Shown piece by piece: positions 46,219-55,789 of a stretch of DNA of 64,000 nucleotides (its first letter is position 1; the number at the start of each line of letters is the position of its first letter). The DNA is from Acuticoccus mangrovi. Its GTDB lineage: Bacteria; Pseudomonadota; Alphaproteobacteria; Rhizobiales; Amorphaceae. Position numbers and translations under genes: made by a program. The notes beneath the pieces were generated by a model that was not told the DNA's origin, made no database searches, and was given only the letters and a program-made list of their open reading frames with translations. The stretch covers positions 310,001 through 374,000 of the forward strand of contig NZ_JAEKJA010000003.1 in assembly GCF_016411865.1 (NCBI RefSeq). The letters run 5' to 3'.

Positions 46219-46995
46219 CTGCTCACGCACTCCGACACGATCGAGGCGGACGCGCTCGCGGGCGGGCCCATCCGTCACGCCTTCTTCACCCGCCGAGGCG
46301 GCGTGTCGGACGGCATCTATGGCTCGCTCAACGTCGGCGCCGGGTCCGACGACGACGCGGCGAACATCGCCGAGAACCGCCGCCGGGTGGCGAACCATTT
46401 CGGGCTGCCGGCGGAGCGGCTCGTGACGATGCACCAGACCCATTCCGCCGACGTCCTCACCCTCGCCGAGCCGCCGGACGGGCGCCCCCGCGTCGACGGC
46501 GTGGTGACGGCGCGCCCCGGCGTCGCCCTCGGGGTGCTGACGGCCGACTGCGCGCCGGTCCTCTTCGCCGACCCGGTTGCCGGGGTCGTCGGCGCCGCTC
46601 ACGCCGGCTGGCGCGGCGCCTCGGGCGGAGTGCTCGAGGCGACCGTCGACGCGATGGTCGCCGCCGGCGCCGCGACGGAGCGGATGGTGGCGGTGGTCGG
46701 ACCGACCATCGCCCAGCCGTCCTACGAGGTGGGGCCGGAATTCGTGGAGCGGCTGACGGCGATCTCGCCCGGCGCGGACGACCTCTTCCACCCCTCCCCG
46801 TGCGACGGCCACAGCCTCTTCGACCTGCCCGCCTACGTGGTCCGCCGCCTCGCCGCGGCCGGGGTGGGCACCGTCGCCGATCTCGCGCTCGACACCTACG
46901 CGGACGAGGCGCGCTTCTTCTCCTTCCGCCGCACCACCCATCGCGGCGAGCCGGACTATGGCCGGCTCATCTCCGTCATCCTGCTGGAGCCCTGA
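46219..46995 (+). CDS. pgeF: Peptidoglycan editing factor PgeF, without canonical start
   Basis: PgeF (YfiH/multicopper oxidase-like) of about 258 residues, which removes mis-incorporated residues from peptidoglycan precursors. Family motifs are IRHAFFTRRGGVSDGIYGSLN, VTMHQTHSADV, LTADCAPVLFAD and GAAHAGWRGA. The first canonical start in frame is GTG at 46303, which would cut the conserved HAFFTRRGG motif. No in-frame ATG, GTG or TTG exists from 46021 to that point, so I propose CTG at 46219 as the start. A sequencing error or a frameshift with the frame beginning TTG 46205 is the alternative. Confidence 0.85.
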   Translation: MLTHSDTIEADALAGGPIRHAFFTRRGGVSDGIYGSLNVGAGSDDDAANIAENRRRVANHFGLPAERLVTMHQTHSADVLTLAEPPDGRPRVDGVVTARPGVALGVLTADCAPVLFADPVAGVVGAAHAGWRGASGGVLEATVDAMVAAGAATERMVAVVGPTIAQPSYEVGPEFVERLTAISPGADDLFHPSPCDGHSLFDLPAYVVRRLAAAGVGTVADLALDTYADEARFFSFRRTTHRGEPDYGRLISVILLEP

Positions 46996-46997
46996 CG

Positions 46998-48149
46998 ATG
47001 GCCCTTCACTTCGAGCGCAGCGAGTTCGACGCGCGGATGGACCGCCTTCAGGCGGCCATGGCGGCGGACAAGCTCGACGCCGTCCTGCTGTTCTCGCAGG
47101 AGTCGATGTACTGGCTCACCGGCTACGACACCTTCGGCTTCGTGTTCTTCCAGTGCCTCGTCGTGTCCAAGGAGCGGCGGATGGCGCTGCTGACGCGCTC
47201 GGCCGACCTGCGCCAGGCGCGCCACACCTCCACGATCGACGAGATCATCGTGTGGACGGACCGGGCCAACGTCGACCCCACCAAGGCGCTGAAGGACCAC
47301 CTCTTCGAGATGGATCTTCTCGGCGGCCGCATCGGGGTCGAGTACGACACCCACGGCCTCACCGCCCAGAACGGCCGCCTGCTCGACGATCAGCTGCGCT
47401 CCTTCGCCACCATCGAGGACGCCTCGCTGATGGTGCCGCGGCTCAAGGCGGTGAAGAGCCCCGCCGAGATCGCCCACGTGCGCCAGGCCGCCAAGCTCAC
47501 CGACGCGGCCTGGGAGGCGGCCATGGCGCGTATCGAGACGGGTGCCGACGAGGGCGAGATCCTCGCCGCCATGCAGGGGGCGGTGTTCGCGGCGGGCGGC
47601 GACTATCCGGCCAACGAGTTCGTCGTCGGCTCGGGCGACGACGCGATGCTGGTGCGCTCCCATTCCGGCCGCCGGCGGCTCGAGGCCGACGACCAGATCA
47701 CGCTGGAGTTCGCCGGCGTCTGGCGCCGCTACCACGTCGCCATGATGGAGACGGTGGTACTCGGCACGCCCCGCCCGCGCCACGGCGAGCTCTACGAGAC
47801 CGCCGCGGAGGCGCTCGCGGCGGTGACGGAAGCGATGCGTCCGGGCAACACCTTCGGCGCCGTGTTCGATGCCCACGCCCGCGTGTGCCAGGAGCATGGT
47901 ATGAACGGGCTCCGACTGAACGCGTGCGGCTACTCGCTGGGCGCCTCGTTCGCGCCGTCCTGGATGCAGTGGCCCATGTTCTACCACGCCAATTCAGCGA
48001 TCATCGAGCCGGACATGGTGCTCTTCGCCCACATGGTGCTCGTCGATCCGGAGAGCCACACCGCGATGGCGCTCGGCCGCACCTACCTCACGACCGAGGC
48101 TGAGCCGGAGCCGCTTTCCGCCATCCCGCCCGCCTTCCTAACGCGATGA
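46998..48149 (+). CDS. M24-family peptidase homologue without metal ligands
   Basis: A 383-residue protein with the creatinase N-domain and the M24 pita-bread fold. The metal-ligand positions of proline peptidases are replaced. The first Asp is Glu in ITLEFAGV. The second Asp is Ala in YHVAMMETV. The His of GHGIG is Tyr in GYSLG, and a ligand Glu is replaced by His in VLFAHMVL. Ectoine hydrolase (DoeA) and relatives have lost the same sites, so it likely hydrolyses a small amide without metal. The ATG at 46998 is two bases after the pgeF stop. Confidence 0.83.
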   Translation: MALHFERSEFDARMDRLQAAMAADKLDAVLLFSQESMYWLTGYDTFGFVFFQCLVVSKERRMALLTRSADLRQARHTSTIDEIIVWTDRANVDPTKALKDHLFEMDLLGGRIGVEYDTHGLTAQNGRLLDDQLRSFATIEDASLMVPRLKAVKSPAEIAHVRQAAKLTDAAWEAAMARIETGADEGEILAAMQGAVFAAGGDYPANEFVVGSGDDAMLVRSHSGRRRLEADDQITLEFAGVWRRYHVAMMETVVLGTPRPRHGELYETAAEALAAVTEAMRPGNTFGAVFDAHARVCQEHGMNGLRLNACGYSLGASFAPSWMQWPMFYHANSAIIEPDMVLFAHMVLVDPESHTAMALGRTYLTTEAEPEPLSAIPPAFLTR

Positions 48150-48637
48150 AGCGCCTTCTCGCCCTCCTCGCCGTCGGCCTCGTCCTCGCCGCCTGCAGCG
48201 GGTCGAACCTCACGGGGATCGCCGCTGGCTTCAAGGAGCGCTCGCAGGCACCGCGGCGACCGCTGGCCGATCCAGCCACGGCGACGTTTCGCTTCGAGCC
48301 GTTCGAGGGGATCCCGGGCAACGTGTCGGACGAACTCCTCCAGCGCATCTGGGTGCGCGCCGAGCGGGAAGGCCTCAACGTCGTGAAGCGGCCCGACGGG
48401 CCGGCGGTGTTCGTGGTCGAGGGCTCGCTCAGCGCGGTGAGCGACGACACCAACTCGCTGGTCTTTTATTCCTTCGACGTGACCGACATCACCGGCCGCC
48501 GCCTCCATCGCATCACCGGGCGCAAGCGGTCCGAGGATTCCGACGGCGACCCCTGGGCCGGCGTCACCTCGCAGGACCTCGACGTCATCGCCCGGCGCCT
48601 CGCCCTCCTCCTCGACGCATGGCTCCACGCGGCGTGA
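48146..48637 (+). CDS. Lipoprotein of unknown function
   Basis: A 163-residue lipoprotein with the lipobox VLAAC (Cys at residue 17) after a hydrophobic signal. The mature part has no family I recognise. It contains TATFRFEPFEGIPGN, then VVEGSLSAVSDDTN, then FDVTDITGRRLHRITG, a pattern suggesting a mixed alpha/beta fold. The ATG overlaps the stop of the M24 gene as ATGA, so it is the last gene of that operon. Confidence 0.78.
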   Translation: MKRLLALLAVGLVLAACSGSNLTGIAAGFKERSQAPRRPLADPATATFRFEPFEGIPGNVSDELLQRIWVRAEREGLNVVKRPDGPAVFVVEGSLSAVSDDTNSLVFYSFDVTDITGRRLHRITGRKRSEDSDGDPWAGVTSQDLDVIARRLALLLDAWLHAA

Positions 48638-48780
48638 TCGAGAGAATGCCCGTCTCCATTGCAAGTTAGTTTCATTTTGTGCAAGCGGACATGGCGGGGC
48701 GATGACGCTCCACGGCCACGCTCCCGGCGTGGCGATGTCGATCGGAAGGGTCACCTTCGAAGAAGGCCAGGAAGGCGAGC

Positions 48781-49713
<933 letters not shown>

Positions 49714-49754
49714 GGCGGGCCGAACCATCGCCGGAACGTCCCAACGTTGCGGCA

Positions 49755-49786
49755 CGCGGGGTGTGGCAGAGGTGCCACACTCCGCG
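49755..49786. terminator. Terminator between prs and the FliJ-like gene
   Basis: CGCGGGGTGTGGCA (49755-49768) pairs with TGCCACACTCCGCG (49773-49786), a 14-bp stem with one G-U pair and a four-base loop, followed by ATTTGC. It lies between the two convergent genes. Confidence 0.75.
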
Positions 49787-49801
49787 ATTTGCGTGATCGG
49801 C

Positions 49802-50173
49802 TCAGGCGGCGGCGTGGCGGGCTTTCGGCAGCCCCAGGGCGTCGGCCATCAGCTCGCCGGCATTGGTCAGCGCGTTGAAGAAGCCGTCGATCTCGCCGAG
49901 CTCTTCCAGCACCCGATCGCGTCGCTCGGTGAGATCGGCGATCGTGGCGCTCAGGTTGCGGCGCCGCTCGCGGGCCGCCCGCGCCACGGTGGAATAGGCG
50001 AAATTGGATGGGTCGGTCACGCCGTTGCGGCGCTCCTCGCCTTCGATCTGCTTGCCCAATTCGGCCCGGATAACCTCAAGATCGGCCATCATCCGCTCAA
50101 ACTGTGCCAGCTGGCGACGCAGCGCCGCCGCCTGAAATTCCTTGGCCTGAATGGTGCTCTCTCGCGGCTTCAT
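49802..50173 (-). CDS. FliJ-like coiled-coil protein next to ctrA
   Basis: A 123-residue helical protein (MKPRESTIQAKEFQAAALRR onward) with heptad-rich segments and a conserved centre TDPSNFAYSTVARAARERRRNL. Proteins of this type are annotated as FliJ-like flagellar export chaperones beside ctrA in many Rhizobiales. No flagellar genes are visible in the window, so the flagellar role remains unproven. ATG 50173 is chosen because GAGGG precedes it. Confidence 0.65.
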   Translation of the reverse strand: MKPRESTIQAKEFQAAALRRQLAQFERMMADLEVIRAELGKQIEGEERRNGVTDPSNFAYSTVARAARERRRNLSATIADLTERRDRVLEELGEIDGFFNALTNAGELMADALGLPKARHAAA

Positions 50174-50532
50174 ACTCGTGCCCTCAATCGCTAACGAGAG
50201 CACTCTAGCGGGGAGGCGTTGCGAATTGGTTCGCCTGGTCTCGGCAAACCCGAAGGCCGCGTTAACCGATACGATCGAGATATTGCGGGGGTGTTTTCCT
50301 GGCCGCTGCGAGCCCGCCCTCCGCCTTAAGACATCGTTTACCGCCTCCGGTCATGGTTCTTTACGCGCCTCGCCGGGGCCGTCCGAAACGTGAGGACAAC
50401 CGCACCGGTGCGCGTCAGGCGACGTGTCGATTTGGTAACAATAAACCAGTTCCGATTCGGCAACGTGCCGGGTCATGTACCCGTCAGACAAGGACCTTGC
50501 CGCTTTCGGGCGGACCGCTTGAGAGGAACCGC
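50174..50532 (+). promoter_or_regulatory. ctrA regulatory region with GANTC and CtrA-like sites
   Basis: This 359-base gap separates the divergent FliJ-like gene and ctrA. It contains GATTC (a CcrM site) at 50454-50458, about 75 bases before the ctrA start. It also has TTAA-N7-TTTACC at 50326-50342, one mismatch from the CtrA consensus TTAA-N7-TTAAC, and a lone TTAACC near 50261. In Caulobacter the ctrA promoter carries both kinds of site. No gene or other structure is visible. Confidence 0.5.
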
Positions 50533-51234
50533 ATGCGCGTTCTATTGATCGAGGACGACAGCGCCACCGCCCAAAGCATCGAGCTCATGCTGAACTCCGA
50601 GCGCTTCAACGTGTATACGACCAATTTGGGCGAAGAGGGCATCGATCTCGGGAAGCTGTACGACTACGACATCATTCTTCTGGACATCAACTTGCCGGAC
50701 ATGTCCGGCTACGAGGTGTTGCGGACGCTGCGTGTGTCAAAGATCGACACGCCCATCCTGATCCTGTCGGGTCTCGGCAACATCGAGGACAAGGTGCGGG
50801 GCCTCGGCTTCGGCGCCGACGACTACCTCACCAAGCCGTTCCACAAGGACGAGCTGGTCGCCCGCATCAACGCTATCGTGCGTCGCTCCAAGGGGCACGC
50901 GGAGTCGATCATCCGCACCGGCGAGCTCGCCGTGAACCTCGACACCAAGACCGTGGACGTCGACGGGCAGCGCGTGCACCTCACCGGCAAGGAGTACCAG
51001 ATGCTGGAGCTCCTCTCGCTGCGCAAGGGCACCACCCTCACCAAGGAGATGTTCCTCAACCATCTCTACGGCGGCATGGACGAGCCGGAGCTGAAGATCA
51101 TCGACGTCTTCATCTGCAAGTTGCGCAAGAAGCTGTCGGCGGCGACCGGTGGACGGAACTACATCGAGACGGTGTGGGGCCGAGGCTATGTGCTGCGCGA
51201 ACCCGATCCCGAGCCGCGCCGCGAGATGGCATGA
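50533..51234 (+). CDS. ctrA: Cell-cycle response regulator CtrA
   Basis: A 233-residue response regulator. The receiver starts [20 protein letters not shown] and has the phospho-acceptor Asp51 in [16 protein letters not shown]. The CtrA winged helix includes [36 protein letters not shown] and [11 protein letters not shown], which are nearly invariant in the family. It controls the cell cycle, envelope and motility genes in alphaproteobacteria. Its C-terminal tail is EPRREMA rather than the Caulobacter AA signal. A GAGAGGAACC ribosome binding site precedes the ATG. Confidence 0.97.
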   Translation: MRVLLIEDDSATAQSIELMLNSERFNVYTTNLGEEGIDLGKLYDYDIILLDINLPDMSGYEVLRTLRVSKIDTPILILSGLGNIEDKVRGLGFGADDYLTKPFHKDELVARINAIVRRSKGHAESIIRTGELAVNLDTKTVDVDGQRVHLTGKEYQMLELLSLRKGTTLTKEMFLNHLYGGMDEPELKIIDVFICKLRKKLSAATGGRNYIETVWGRGYVLREPDPEPRREMA

Positions 51235-51236
51235 CG

Positions 51237-51255
51237 GGGGCCGCGTCGCGGCCCC
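51237..51255. terminator. Hairpin between ctrA and chpT
   Basis: GGGGCCGC (51237-51244) pairs with GCGGCCCC (51248-51255) around GTC, directly after the ctrA stop, with T/C-rich sequence following. It lies between two convergent genes. Confidence 0.6.
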
Positions 51256-51310
51256 TCCCCTTCGCAGATGGCGCGCATCGGCCGGGTGCGCGCCTTTCTC
51301 TATGAGATCC

Positions 51311-51910
51311 TCAGCGCGCGGTGGTGCGCAGCGTCAGCCGACCTTCGTCGGCGGAGGCCTCCACGCGCGTCCCAATGCTCGCGGCGAGACGGTCGATGAT
51401 CAGCGCCTGCACGCCGCGCGCGTCGGCGATCTCGCCGCCCTCCGTCACCACGTCGAGAAACTGCGGCGTGCGCAGCTGCGGGCCTTCGGCCGCCACCTCG
51501 ATGACGCCATCTTCGTAGCGCACGGTGATGGTGCCGCCGCGTGGAACGGCGCCCAGCGCATAGGTTGCGAGGAGCATGCCGAGCTTCACCGTCGTCCGCG
51601 GCTCGGCCGCGCCCTGCCACTGCCAATCGAGGCTCGCCCGCTCGCCGGCGAAGACGAGAGCGGTCAGCCGGCCGGCCTCGCCCGGGTCGATCACGTCGGC
51701 CCCACCGGCCGCACCGTAGGCGATGCGGGCATATTGGAGCTTCGCCGTCGCCTGGGCGGCACTCTTCTTGATGAGATCGAGCGCCATGTCCGTCATCGCG
51801 TCGTCCTCGGCCATCAGCTCGAGTCCGTTCTGGATGGCGCCCACGGGGCCTACGACATCATGGCAAAGGCGCGAGGCAAGCAGGCTCGCAAGGTCGAGTT
51901 CGGTCGGCAT
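51311..51910 (-). CDS. chpT: Histidine phosphotransferase ChpT
   Basis: A 199-residue ChpT, the phosphotransfer protein that passes phosphate from CckA to CtrA and CpdR. The first helix carries the phospho-accepting His17 in LASRLCHDVVGPVGAIQNGLE. A degenerate histidine-kinase-like ATPase fold follows, with no ATP motifs. ATG 51910 is chosen because homology begins there and it gives a normal length. It is convergent with ctrA. Having ctrA and its phosphodonor side by side suggests a fixed cell-cycle island. Confidence 0.9.
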   Translation of the reverse strand: MPTELDLASLLASRLCHDVVGPVGAIQNGLELMAEDDAMTDMALDLIKKSAAQATAKLQYARIAYGAAGGADVIDPGEAGRLTALVFAGERASLDWQWQGAAEPRTTVKLGMLLATYALGAVPRGGTITVRYEDGVIEVAAEGPQLRTPQFLDVVTEGGEIADARGVQALIIDRLAASIGTRVEASADEGRLTLRTTAR

Positions 51911-51989
51911 CGTCGATCCATCGTGTGGCGGGCGCGTGACCGTCGCACGCGTCGTAGCGAATGGTAAAGCCGCTTTCCCGAGGTGTCCC

Positions 51990-52589
51990 ATGTTGCGTTC
52001 GTTGACCCGCACCGCCGTCGCCGGTGCTCTACTCCTCGCCCTCGCGGCGCCCCCGCCCGCCCTCGCCTTCGACGGGCAGGCGACGCCGGTGCAGCCTGCC
52101 GAGCGGAGCGTCTACACCCAGAACGAGCTGGTCGAGGCCGGCCACACCTTCTTCGGTGAGACTTCCGCCGAGCTCGCCACGATGATCCAGAACGTCTTCG
52201 CCGAGTTCGGCCAGCCCAACGGCTACGTGCTCGGCCAGGAGGGGTCGGGCGCCGTGATCGGCGGCCTGCGCTACGGCGAAGGCGTGCTCAACACGCGCGA
52301 CATGGGCCGCCATCCCGTGTTCTGGCAGGGTCCCTCGGTCGGCTGGGACTTCGGCGGCTCGGGCAGCCGGGTGATGATGCTCGTCTACCACCTGCCGTCG
52401 GCGAGCGCGCTCTATCAGCGCTTCACCGGCGTCGACGGTTCGGCCTACGTGGTGGGCGGCCTGTCGATGACGGTGATGGCGGCGGACGACATGATCCTGG
52501 TGCCGGTGCGCACCGGCGTCGGCGCCCGGCTCGGCGTCAGCATCGGCTATCTGAAGTTCACCGCCGAGCCCACCTGGAACCCGTTCTGA
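51990..52589 (+). CDS. eipA: Envelope integrity protein EipA (DUF1134)
   Basis: A 199-residue periplasmic DUF1134 protein with signal peptide MLRSLTRTAVAGALLLALAA. Conserved elements are AGHTFFGETSAELA, FAEFGQPNGYVLGQEGSGA and GRHPVFWQGPSVGWDFGGSGSR. In Brucella EipA is needed for envelope integrity and is transcriptionally controlled by CtrA. Here it is divergent from chpT with 79 bases between starts, in which ATGGTAAA (51961) weakly resembles a reversed CtrA half-site. Confidence 0.88.
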   Translation: MLRSLTRTAVAGALLLALAAPPPALAFDGQATPVQPAERSVYTQNELVEAGHTFFGETSAELATMIQNVFAEFGQPNGYVLGQEGSGAVIGGLRYGEGVLNTRDMGRHPVFWQGPSVGWDFGGSGSRVMMLVYHLPSASALYQRFTGVDGSAYVVGGLSMTVMAADDMILVPVRTGVGARLGVSIGYLKFTAEPTWNPF

Positions 52590-52753
52590 CGCCACCGTAC
52601 CGGCGGCGGGCGTGGCGCGGGTGCCAGAGCCCGCGCCAAAAGCATGCATTTCCTGGTGAGAGGGGCGCACCGCCGAGGTGACAGTGCCATTTCGCGGGCG
52701 CTAAATGTTGCTCGCCTCCCCTTGCGCAACCGTCCACACAGAATGGCCCCACC

Positions 52754-54292
52754 ATGCCCATGACCGACACGATGAGCACCCCCGCCGTCGTCCTCCTCAG
52801 CCTCGTGGTGCTCGTCTTGCTGGTCTGGGTGTTCCGAGGGCTCGGCGGCTCCGGCCGCAAGCGCGACAAGGCGCAGGTGATCGCCGCCGTGCAGGCGGAG
52901 CGCGACGTGCTGCGCGCCAACCACGCGGTGGAGATCGCGACCCTCGAAGGCCGCCTCGCCGACGCGCAGGCCCGCGCCCAGAGCCAGGCCGAAGCCACCA
53001 TGCGCCTCAAGACGATGGAGCAGACCCTCGCCACCCTGCGCAAGGAACTCGAGGCGAGCGAGGCGGCGCGCACGACGGCCGAGGAGCGCGTCGCCGCCCT
53101 CTCGGCCGAGCAGGAGAGCGTGGCGGAGCGGCTGCGAAACGTGCCGCAGCTCGTCTCGGAGCGCGACAGGGCACGCTCGCAGATCGCCGAGCGGGACGAG
53201 ACGATCGACGGGCTGCGCCGCGAGCTGCACGAGGCGAACGCCAGCCTCTCGCGCGCCGCCTCGGCACGGGCCGACCAGGGCGCCTCCATCGTCACCCTCA
53301 CCACCGAGCGGGACGACGCGCTCGCCCGGGCCAACCACGCCGAGGGCCTCGCCGACGGGCTGCACCGCGACATGCAGCAGCTGCGCGACCGTCTCGGCGA
53401 TGCGCGCCGCGAGTTGGAGGAGATCAAGGCCGCCTCCGGCGACGTCGGCAGCCTGAGGGACCGCGAGGAGAAGCTGCGCCGCACCCTCAAGGAGCGCGAG
53501 GACACCATCGCCGAGCTCCGCCAGTCGATGAAGACGTCCGAGCCGATCGCCGACGTGTCCGAGGTGGGGCGCCTGTCCCAGGCGCTCGAGGTGGCAGAGG
53601 CGCGTGAGAAGAGCGCGCACGAGAGCCTCTCCCGCCTCGCCTACGAATGTGACGGGCTCAAGAACCGCCTGATCGCCGCGGAGCGGGTGGAGCGGGAATC
53701 GAAGGCCGACGTCGAAAAGCGCGAAGCCGTGCTGGAGCTTCGCCTGCAGAAGATCCACGACCTCGAAGCCAAGCTGCGCGAGCAGCACGGCCAGCTAGTG
53801 GAGACGCAGCGCCGCGCCACGCTCGCCGAGTCGCGCCTCGCCTCGCAGGCGGAGACGGGCGAGATCGACCCCAACGCCGTCAACGTCACCGCGGCGGAGG
53901 CGAACGAGCGGGTGGAGCGGCTCCAGAGGAAGCTCGACCAGGTGCGCGAGGAGAATGGCGCACTGATGGGCGAGCTCGAGGCGCTGCGCCTCGCCGCCAC
54001 GCAGGGCGAAGGCGAGGAGGGCGGAGCGGAGGCGGCCATCACCGCCCTCACCGAGCAGCTCGACGCCGCGCGCACGCGGATCGACGCCCTCACCAGCGAG
54101 AACGCCAGCCTCTCCGCCGCGGCGAGCGAGGCCGGATCGGCGAGCGCGGCGGAGATCGCCTCGCTCAAGGAGGAGCTGCGCAAGCTCGCCGATCGCTTCA
54201 TGGCCGGCGAGGCGGAGGAGCCCGCGGAGCCGTCCCTTGCCGACCGCATCCGCGCCTTCAAGGCCGCCCGCGCCACCCAGCAGGGCGCCTGA
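52754..54292 (+). CDS. Second membrane-anchored coiled-coil protein
   Basis: A 512-residue protein with one N-terminal transmembrane helix (VVLLSLVVLVLLVWVF). About 440 residues of highly charged heptads follow, rich in Glu, Arg and Ala, ending in an acidic linker and a basic end (ADRIRAFKAARATQQGA). It resembles the protein at 15820-17628 in plan but has more Arg and fewer internal repeats. Three close ATG starts exist (52754, 52760, 52772). No named family is evident. A role as a scaffold or spacer at the membrane is plausible but not shown. Confidence 0.7.
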   Translation: MPMTDTMSTPAVVLLSLVVLVLLVWVFRGLGGSGRKRDKAQVIAAVQAERDVLRANHAVEIATLEGRLADAQARAQSQAEATMRLKTMEQTLATLRKELEASEAARTTAEERVAALSAEQESVAERLRNVPQLVSERDRARSQIAERDETIDGLRRELHEANASLSRAASARADQGASIVTLTTERDDALARANHAEGLADGLHRDMQQLRDRLGDARRELEEIKAASGDVGSLRDREEKLRRTLKEREDTIAELRQSMKTSEPIADVSEVGRLSQALEVAEAREKSAHESLSRLAYECDGLKNRLIAAERVERESKADVEKREAVLELRLQKIHDLEAKLREQHGQLVETQRRATLAESRLASQAETGEIDPNAVNVTAAEANERVERLQRKLDQVREENGALMGELEALRLAATQGEGEEGGAEAAITALTEQLDAARTRIDALTSENASLSAAASEAGSASAAEIASLKEELRKLADRFMAGEAEEPAEPSLADRIRAFKAARATQQGA

Positions 54293-54322
54293 GGGCCCCG
54301 CCCGTCACCGGCCGCGCCCTCG

Positions 54323-55693
54323 TCAGAAGGCGTTGGTGGTGAACACGTGCGTGACGTCGCCCTTCCAGGGCCCTTCGTAGGCGGTGATCAGCTCGTCGGC
54401 CGGGGAGCGGCCGGAATGGGCGGCATCTTCCAACGGCGCGAGGAAGACCCGCTCGTCGAGCCCGTCGCTGTTCTTGTAGCCGCGCCGCTTCAGCCCTTCG
54501 GCGGAGAGGTTCACGACGTCGCGGGCGATCTCGGCGACGCTGCGCCCCTTCACCATGGTGCCGAGCCCGTCCTTGGGCACGGTCAGCCACATGTGGTGGC
54601 GGTCCTCGGCGGTGAACTCCGCGGCGAGCGCCATCGCCTGGTCGAGCACGCCGGGATCGTAGAGCAGGCCCACCCAGAAGGCGGGCAACGCACAGATGCG
54701 CCGCCAGGGGCCGCCGTCGGCGCCGCGCATCTCCAGGAAGCGCTTCAGCCGCACCTCGGGAAAGAGGGTGGAGAGGTGGTTCACCCAGTCGCCCATCGTG
54801 GGCCGCTCGCCGGGAAGCTTGTCGAACCGGCCGTCCATGAAGTCGGCGAATGTGGCGCTCGTCGCCTCGATGTAGCAGTCCCCGCGCTTGACGAAATACA
54901 TCGGCACGTCGAGCGCCCACGCGACGTAGCGCTCGTAGCCGAAGCCCTCCTCGAAGGCGAAGGGGATGGGGCCGGACCGGGCGAGGTCCACGTCGTGCCA
55001 CACGGCGGCGCGGTTGGAGCGGTAGCCGTTGGCCTTCCCCTCGATGAAGGGGGAGTTGGCGAAGAGGGCCGTCGCGATCGGCTGCAAAGCGAGGCCGACG
55101 CGCATCTTCTTCACCATGTCGGCTTCGCTCGAGAAGTCGAGGTTAACCTGGATGGTGGTGGTGCGGTACATCATGTCGAGCCCGCGGGTGCCGACCTTCG
55201 GCATGTAGGCGGTCATGATGTCGTAGCGCTGCTTGGGCATCTTGGGCATGTCGGCCCGCGCCCAGGTGGGCGCCAGGCCGAGGCCCAGAAAGCCGATGCC
55301 GAGCCGCTCGGCGATTTGGCGAACCTGGGCGAGGTGGCCGTTCGCCTCCACGCAGGTCTGGTGCAGGCTCTGAAGCGGCGCGCCGGAGAGCTCGAACTGG
55401 CCGCCGGGCTCGACGCTGATCGCCCCACCCCCCGCGGGGTCGGCGAGGCCGATGATGTTGCCCCGCTCCTCGATGGCCTCCCAGCCGGTCAGCGTCTTCA
55501 TCTCCGACAAGACGCGGCCGATGCCGCTCGGCCCCTCGTAGGGGACCGGCGCGTGATCGGCGAGGTTGAAGGCGAACTTCTCGTGCTCCGTTCCGATGCG
55601 GAAGTCGGCCGCCGGCTTCTCGCCCTTGCGGATGTGGTCCACGAGCTCCGCCCGACCGGTGATCGGCGTCTCGTCCAAAGTATCGCGCGCCAT
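54323..55693 (-). CDS. gshA: Glutamate-cysteine ligase, plant type
   Basis: A 456-residue gamma-glutamylcysteine synthetase, first step of glutathione synthesis. It is the plant/alphaproteobacterial type (GCS2-like). Signatures are FRIGTEHEKFAF, GGQFELSGAPLQSLHQTC, RTTTIQVNLDFSSE, ANSPFIEG and MRGADGGPWRRICALPAFWVGLLYD. ATG 55693 is chosen because of GAGGAG just upstream. It is transcribed toward the coiled-coil gene and follows rsmE on the same strand with about 96 bases between. Confidence 0.95.
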   Translation of the reverse strand: MARDTLDETPITGRAELVDHIRKGEKPAADFRIGTEHEKFAFNLADHAPVPYEGPSGIGRVLSEMKTLTGWEAIEERGNIIGLADPAGGGAISVEPGGQFELSGAPLQSLHQTCVEANGHLAQVRQIAERLGIGFLGLGLAPTWARADMPKMPKQRYDIMTAYMPKVGTRGLDMMYRTTTIQVNLDFSSEADMVKKMRVGLALQPIATALFANSPFIEGKANGYRSNRAAVWHDVDLARSGPIPFAFEEGFGYERYVAWALDVPMYFVKRGDCYIEATSATFADFMDGRFDKLPGERPTMGDWVNHLSTLFPEVRLKRFLEMRGADGGPWRRICALPAFWVGLLYDPGVLDQAMALAAEFTAEDRHHMWLTVPKDGLGTMVKGRSVAEIARDVVNLSAEGLKRRGYKNSDGLDERVFLAPLEDAAHSGRSPADELITAYEGPWKGDVTHVFTTNAF

Positions 55694-55789
55694 AGGCTCC
55701 TCGTTCCGCGGGGAGCGCGACCATAGGGACGCACCCGATGCGAGGCAATCACGTGCCATGACACGGATTGCCGCACAACCACCGTTCGC

